NCBI GenBank assembly: GCA_905250075.1
Contig: CAJNOP010000136.1
Location: 394,682 to 458,681 of the forward strand
Source of the DNA: Rotaria sp. Silwood1
Taxonomy: Eukaryota; Rotifera; Eurotatoria; Philodinida; Philodinidae
Direction: 5' to 3'
Length of the DNA: 64,000 nt
The notes beneath the pieces were generated by a model, which was not told the origin of the DNA, made no database searches, and saw only the letters and a program-made list of their open reading frames with translations. Below, piece after piece: positions 61,362-64,000 of this stretch; position 1 is the stretch's first letter, and each line of letters begins with the position of its first letter. Made by a program: the position numbers and the translations under genes.

Positions 61362-62759
61362 TTAACCACGTCCGCCATCGATGATTGGTGGCATATTGCT
61401 CGTGTCAATCACTTTGACATATCGTCCCATAAACAATGTTGTCTGTTTGTATCGAATTGCATAGAGAAATGGTTTATTACAAAGAAATTGAATATCCGGT
61501 CGTGAACTAGTCGATAACATGATTCGTACAATAGACGTAGCCGCTATTCATAGAGAAGATAAATTATCCAAGAAAAACAAGAAATAACAACTGATACTCA
61601 CCAGCTCGTACACCTTTCTCATCAACAATTACATAAGTTCTAGAACAAGTCGAAATATTGATCATATTCAATTTGATAAATGAACATACTTGTGAATCAA
61701 ATTGGATAAGTAGATCTTTTTCTTCAATGATAGTCCTTTCAAATTGGCTTTGTTAGCGTCCAATATATCGTTTACATTCATTTTAGTCTTTAATACATTT
61801 TCTAGTTTACTTTCGAATTCAAATTTCCATTTTGGTATCCAAACAAATACATTATGATTAGTAGTAGTCGGTGTATTGAGTAATGCCGAAGTGAGATTTT
61901 ATTCAACTTGAGATAATGTAATACCTTTATTTGGTAGAACAATAGTAAAGATGAGATCGTTGTTTTCAAATGGTAAATGAATCATTCGAGCACCAATTTC
62001 CGATGTTAAATCAACGTAAGGAAACAAACCATTTCGCATCATTAAGGTAAGTTTTTTCTCTTGTGGTGGACCTATATCTGGATAGAATGTATTGCCATCT
62101 CTGGTGTTTTGTCCTTGAAATCCTCTTTGCCATTTTGCTAAAAAAAATCGACGAAAATATTTGAGAAAAAAAGAGGAAAAGAAAAATATACCATCAAATA
62201 ACAGACAGTTGATCATTAGAAGAGCATTCATTGTGGTTGATTTATTTCTAGCAAGATCATTTTTGTCTAATGCCTTCTTGATATGACCGCCGGTTTGATT
62301 AGACACCCATGTATTGATTTCATCGATAGCAGGCGTAGCATCTTTTGCATTAAGATCAACGGATACTAGTGTACTGTTATAAAGCTTTTGCAATCGGTTT
62401 TTAAAGGTGGGTAGAATCGGAAAATCGTCATCTGGGTAGAGCCGATTAGCCAATTTGATTTCAGGTAGACGGCTAATACTCATTAGTTGCTTAACTAATG
62501 GATCCAATTTGTCACGAGACGGAACTTGTAGAAGATTGAGAAGTTCTTTTTCTGTTTTGCCTCGTGCACCTCCAGTAACCATAGTAAGAGCGAGACTGAT
62601 AGAGTAAGGTGACAGAAATACATTATCGTCTGGTTTTGTGGAGACTACAGACTTGTACAAATTCAAATGGAAGTCTTCAATACTTTTCTTCGATTTAGCT
62701 GTTGGTTTACTTTCAGCATTTGAGAGTAGCAAAGCAACCACAAATATAAGACGAGACAT
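61362..62759 (-). pseudogene. Serpin with an in-frame internal stop
   Basis: Exons 62759-62192, 62137-61690, 61639-61602 and 61543-61362 join in phase to 411 codons, normal serpin length. A signal peptide (LIFVVALLLSNAES) is followed by serpin blocks: NVFLSPYSISLALTMVTGGA, KTEKELLNLL, INTWVSNQTGGHIKKAL, MMRNGLFPYVD and IHLPFENNDLIFTIVLP. Codon 269 is TAA (61901-61899), and the same frame resumes without shift into WIPKWKFEFES, the hinge YVIVDEKGVRAAATS, the reactive-loop region SIVRIMLSTSSRP and the terminal CNKPFLYAI. The stop would remove the reactive loop. A C-to-T change of CAA is the simple explanation; a recent null allele, a sequencing error or read-through are alternatives. The hinge has Val at the usual Thr/Ser position (P14), so even intact it might inhibit poorly. 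Confidence 0.8.
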
Positions 62760-63693
62760 TGCTAGAAATGTTTCAAGAAGCAATGCGACAGCCACGTGTA
62801 TAGAAACAGAAAATCAATGAGAACGTTGATAGGGTGCAAGCAGAAAGCGAATGCGATCTTTTACATTCTCTATCTTTTGGTCGCAATATATAATGCCAAG
62901 CTGATATTAATAGTGTATCGAGGAAGAGAAAGACAGAGCATGGCAAGACAGACATATACCACAGAAAAAAAAGTACATTAACAAAGTAGAAAGCAAATTG
63001 ATAGATGAGGACGATTTATTTATTATTAGTCTGATGAGTCGCAATGTCGACGCAAAGATACAGTTATCATGCAAATACCGTCAACAACTTTATTTGGTGT
63101 TTTAATACGTAGAAAAATAATAGTTCTGACAGTATCTTTTAGTGATTATCAACGTGGAACCTTTAAACAGTTTTCTGTGTCGATGATATTCTTAAATTAG
63201 GAAGATAATCATTGAATAGAACAATCGTAATTTGACATAAATGAATACATAATAAGAGAAGAATACCTTGTCGTTCATTATTACTCAAAAACAAAATGTT
63301 GTCAACTATATGAATGAATGCGTTATGTAAGGAACTAATTGACTTTTTTATAGAAACATTCCAGTTTCGCTAGGTTATATTATTGTCTTCGTCATATGTT
63401 TTGATAAGTAAAGACATTGTCCATAAAATGCTTTTCCTTGATTGGTTTTCTTACAGGTCACACTAGATTTTTTTTTCTGAGAACTTATAGTTCAATTTTT
63501 GATGAAATAAAATTGGATAAAGCATGCCCATTTAAAAAAATATGATTCTATCGCGATACCTTTTTCTTTCTGAAAAAGGTTTGTTTTACGTTTTTCAAGT
63601 TTTCTTTGTTTTCCTATATATAGTGCATTATTTAAGCTGTAATTTTTTTCACAGAGTTGAGCAAGTCAATAATGAACATATCAATGTGCATGG
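62760..63693. other. Upstream of serpin; hammerhead-like core
   Basis: The first part should hold the serpin promoter. At 63031-63056 CTGATGAGTCG, a loop and CGACGCAAA resemble a hammerhead ribozyme core with its stem II, but the GAAA box is imperfect and stem I is not seen. No gene recognised. Confidence 0.35.
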
Positions 63694-63776
63694 AGGGTGT
63701 GGGTATGGGTATTTATGGGGTGTAGATGTGAGCCTGAAACTTTTCATTAGCAACACCCACATCCACACACGTACCC
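63694..63776. repeat. Telomere-like foldback
   Basis: G-rich arm (GGGTGTGGGTATGGGTA... GGGGTGTAGATGTGAG), spacer CCTGAAACTTTTCATTAGCA, C-rich arm (ACACCCACATCCACACACG). Confidence 0.65.
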
Positions 63777-63778
63777 GA

Positions 63779-64000
63779 GGGTGGGTGTGGGTGTGGGTGT
63801 GGGTGTGGGTATGGGTGTGGGTGTGGGTATGGGTGTGTGTGTGGGGTGTGGGTGTGTGTGTGGGGTGTGGGGTGTAGGGTGTGGGTGGGTGGGTGTGGGT
63901 GAGAGTGTGGGATGCCGTTGGAGGTTGGGATGTAGCGGGAAAGTGTTTCGCAGCCACACCCACACGCACATGCACACTCACAGGCACACCCCACACCCAC
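63779..64000. repeat. Interstitial or terminal TGTGGG telomere-like array
   Basis: A near-perfect array of GTGTGG(G/T) units (63779-63910) is followed by about 40 bp of unique sequence and a C-rich array that runs off the window end (63953-64000). It mirrors the head-to-head arrangement at 3993-4327. Whether a chromosome end is near cannot be told from the window. Confidence 0.8.

Overview
The window reads as nuclear DNA of a bdelloid rotifer or a close relative. The genes are eukaryotic, with short AT-rich GT-AG introns and strongly AT-biased codons. Both flanks carry arrays of a TGTGGG-type hexamer, the telomere repeat described for bdelloids such as Adineta. Species is an inference; no search could be run. 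Exon structures given here were worked out by eye from splice sites, reading phase and protein similarity.

Three compartments are visible. (1) About 1-17 kb, accessory: transposon remnants (three hAT-type insertions with perfect 8-bp target duplications lie in the window, two of them here), foldback elements, interstitial telomere-like arrays, two convergent PARP-fold ADP-ribosyltransferase-like genes that share the same 85-nt leader exon, and a Kir-type potassium channel. (2) About 17-45 kb, core and very AT-rich: a long gene-poor stretch, a coiled-coil gene, a 978-aa low-complexity gene, then a tight minus-strand cluster: DRC8/EFCAB2-like EF-hand protein, XXYLT1-like xylosyltransferase, NAA40-like N-acetyltransferase, two cold-shock-domain genes, and a 1209-aa fusion of RNA-end-processing domains. 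(3) About 45-64 kb, accessory again: a single-exon SDR9C-type dehydrogenase, more foldback and hAT elements, a secreted adhesion-like gene, pogo-type transposase remains, a serpin with an internal stop, and a terminal TGTGGG array.

The most notable gene is the multi-domain RNA-repair candidate at 39458-44885. It combines an RWD-like N-terminus, an MJ1316/DUF504 domain, an endonuclease/exonuclease/phosphatase domain, a 2H phosphoesterase-like domain with one catalytic His replaced, and a poly(A)-polymerase-like nucleotidyltransferase with its central domain. All seven exons join in phase. One intron carries a dispersed repeat that also occurs at 2.0-2.4 kb.

The most notable non-coding signal is a set of more than ten short foldbacks. 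Each has a telomere-like G-rich tract facing a C-rich tract, and at least four share the spacer core ATCTCTTC. They lie in introns and intergenic DNA across both accessory flanks. They may be a mobile foldback family built on telomere repeats, or scars of end-to-end fusion after telomere-type healing of breaks. I saw no reverse transcriptase, LTR element, capsid gene, CRISPR array, rRNA or convincing tRNA.
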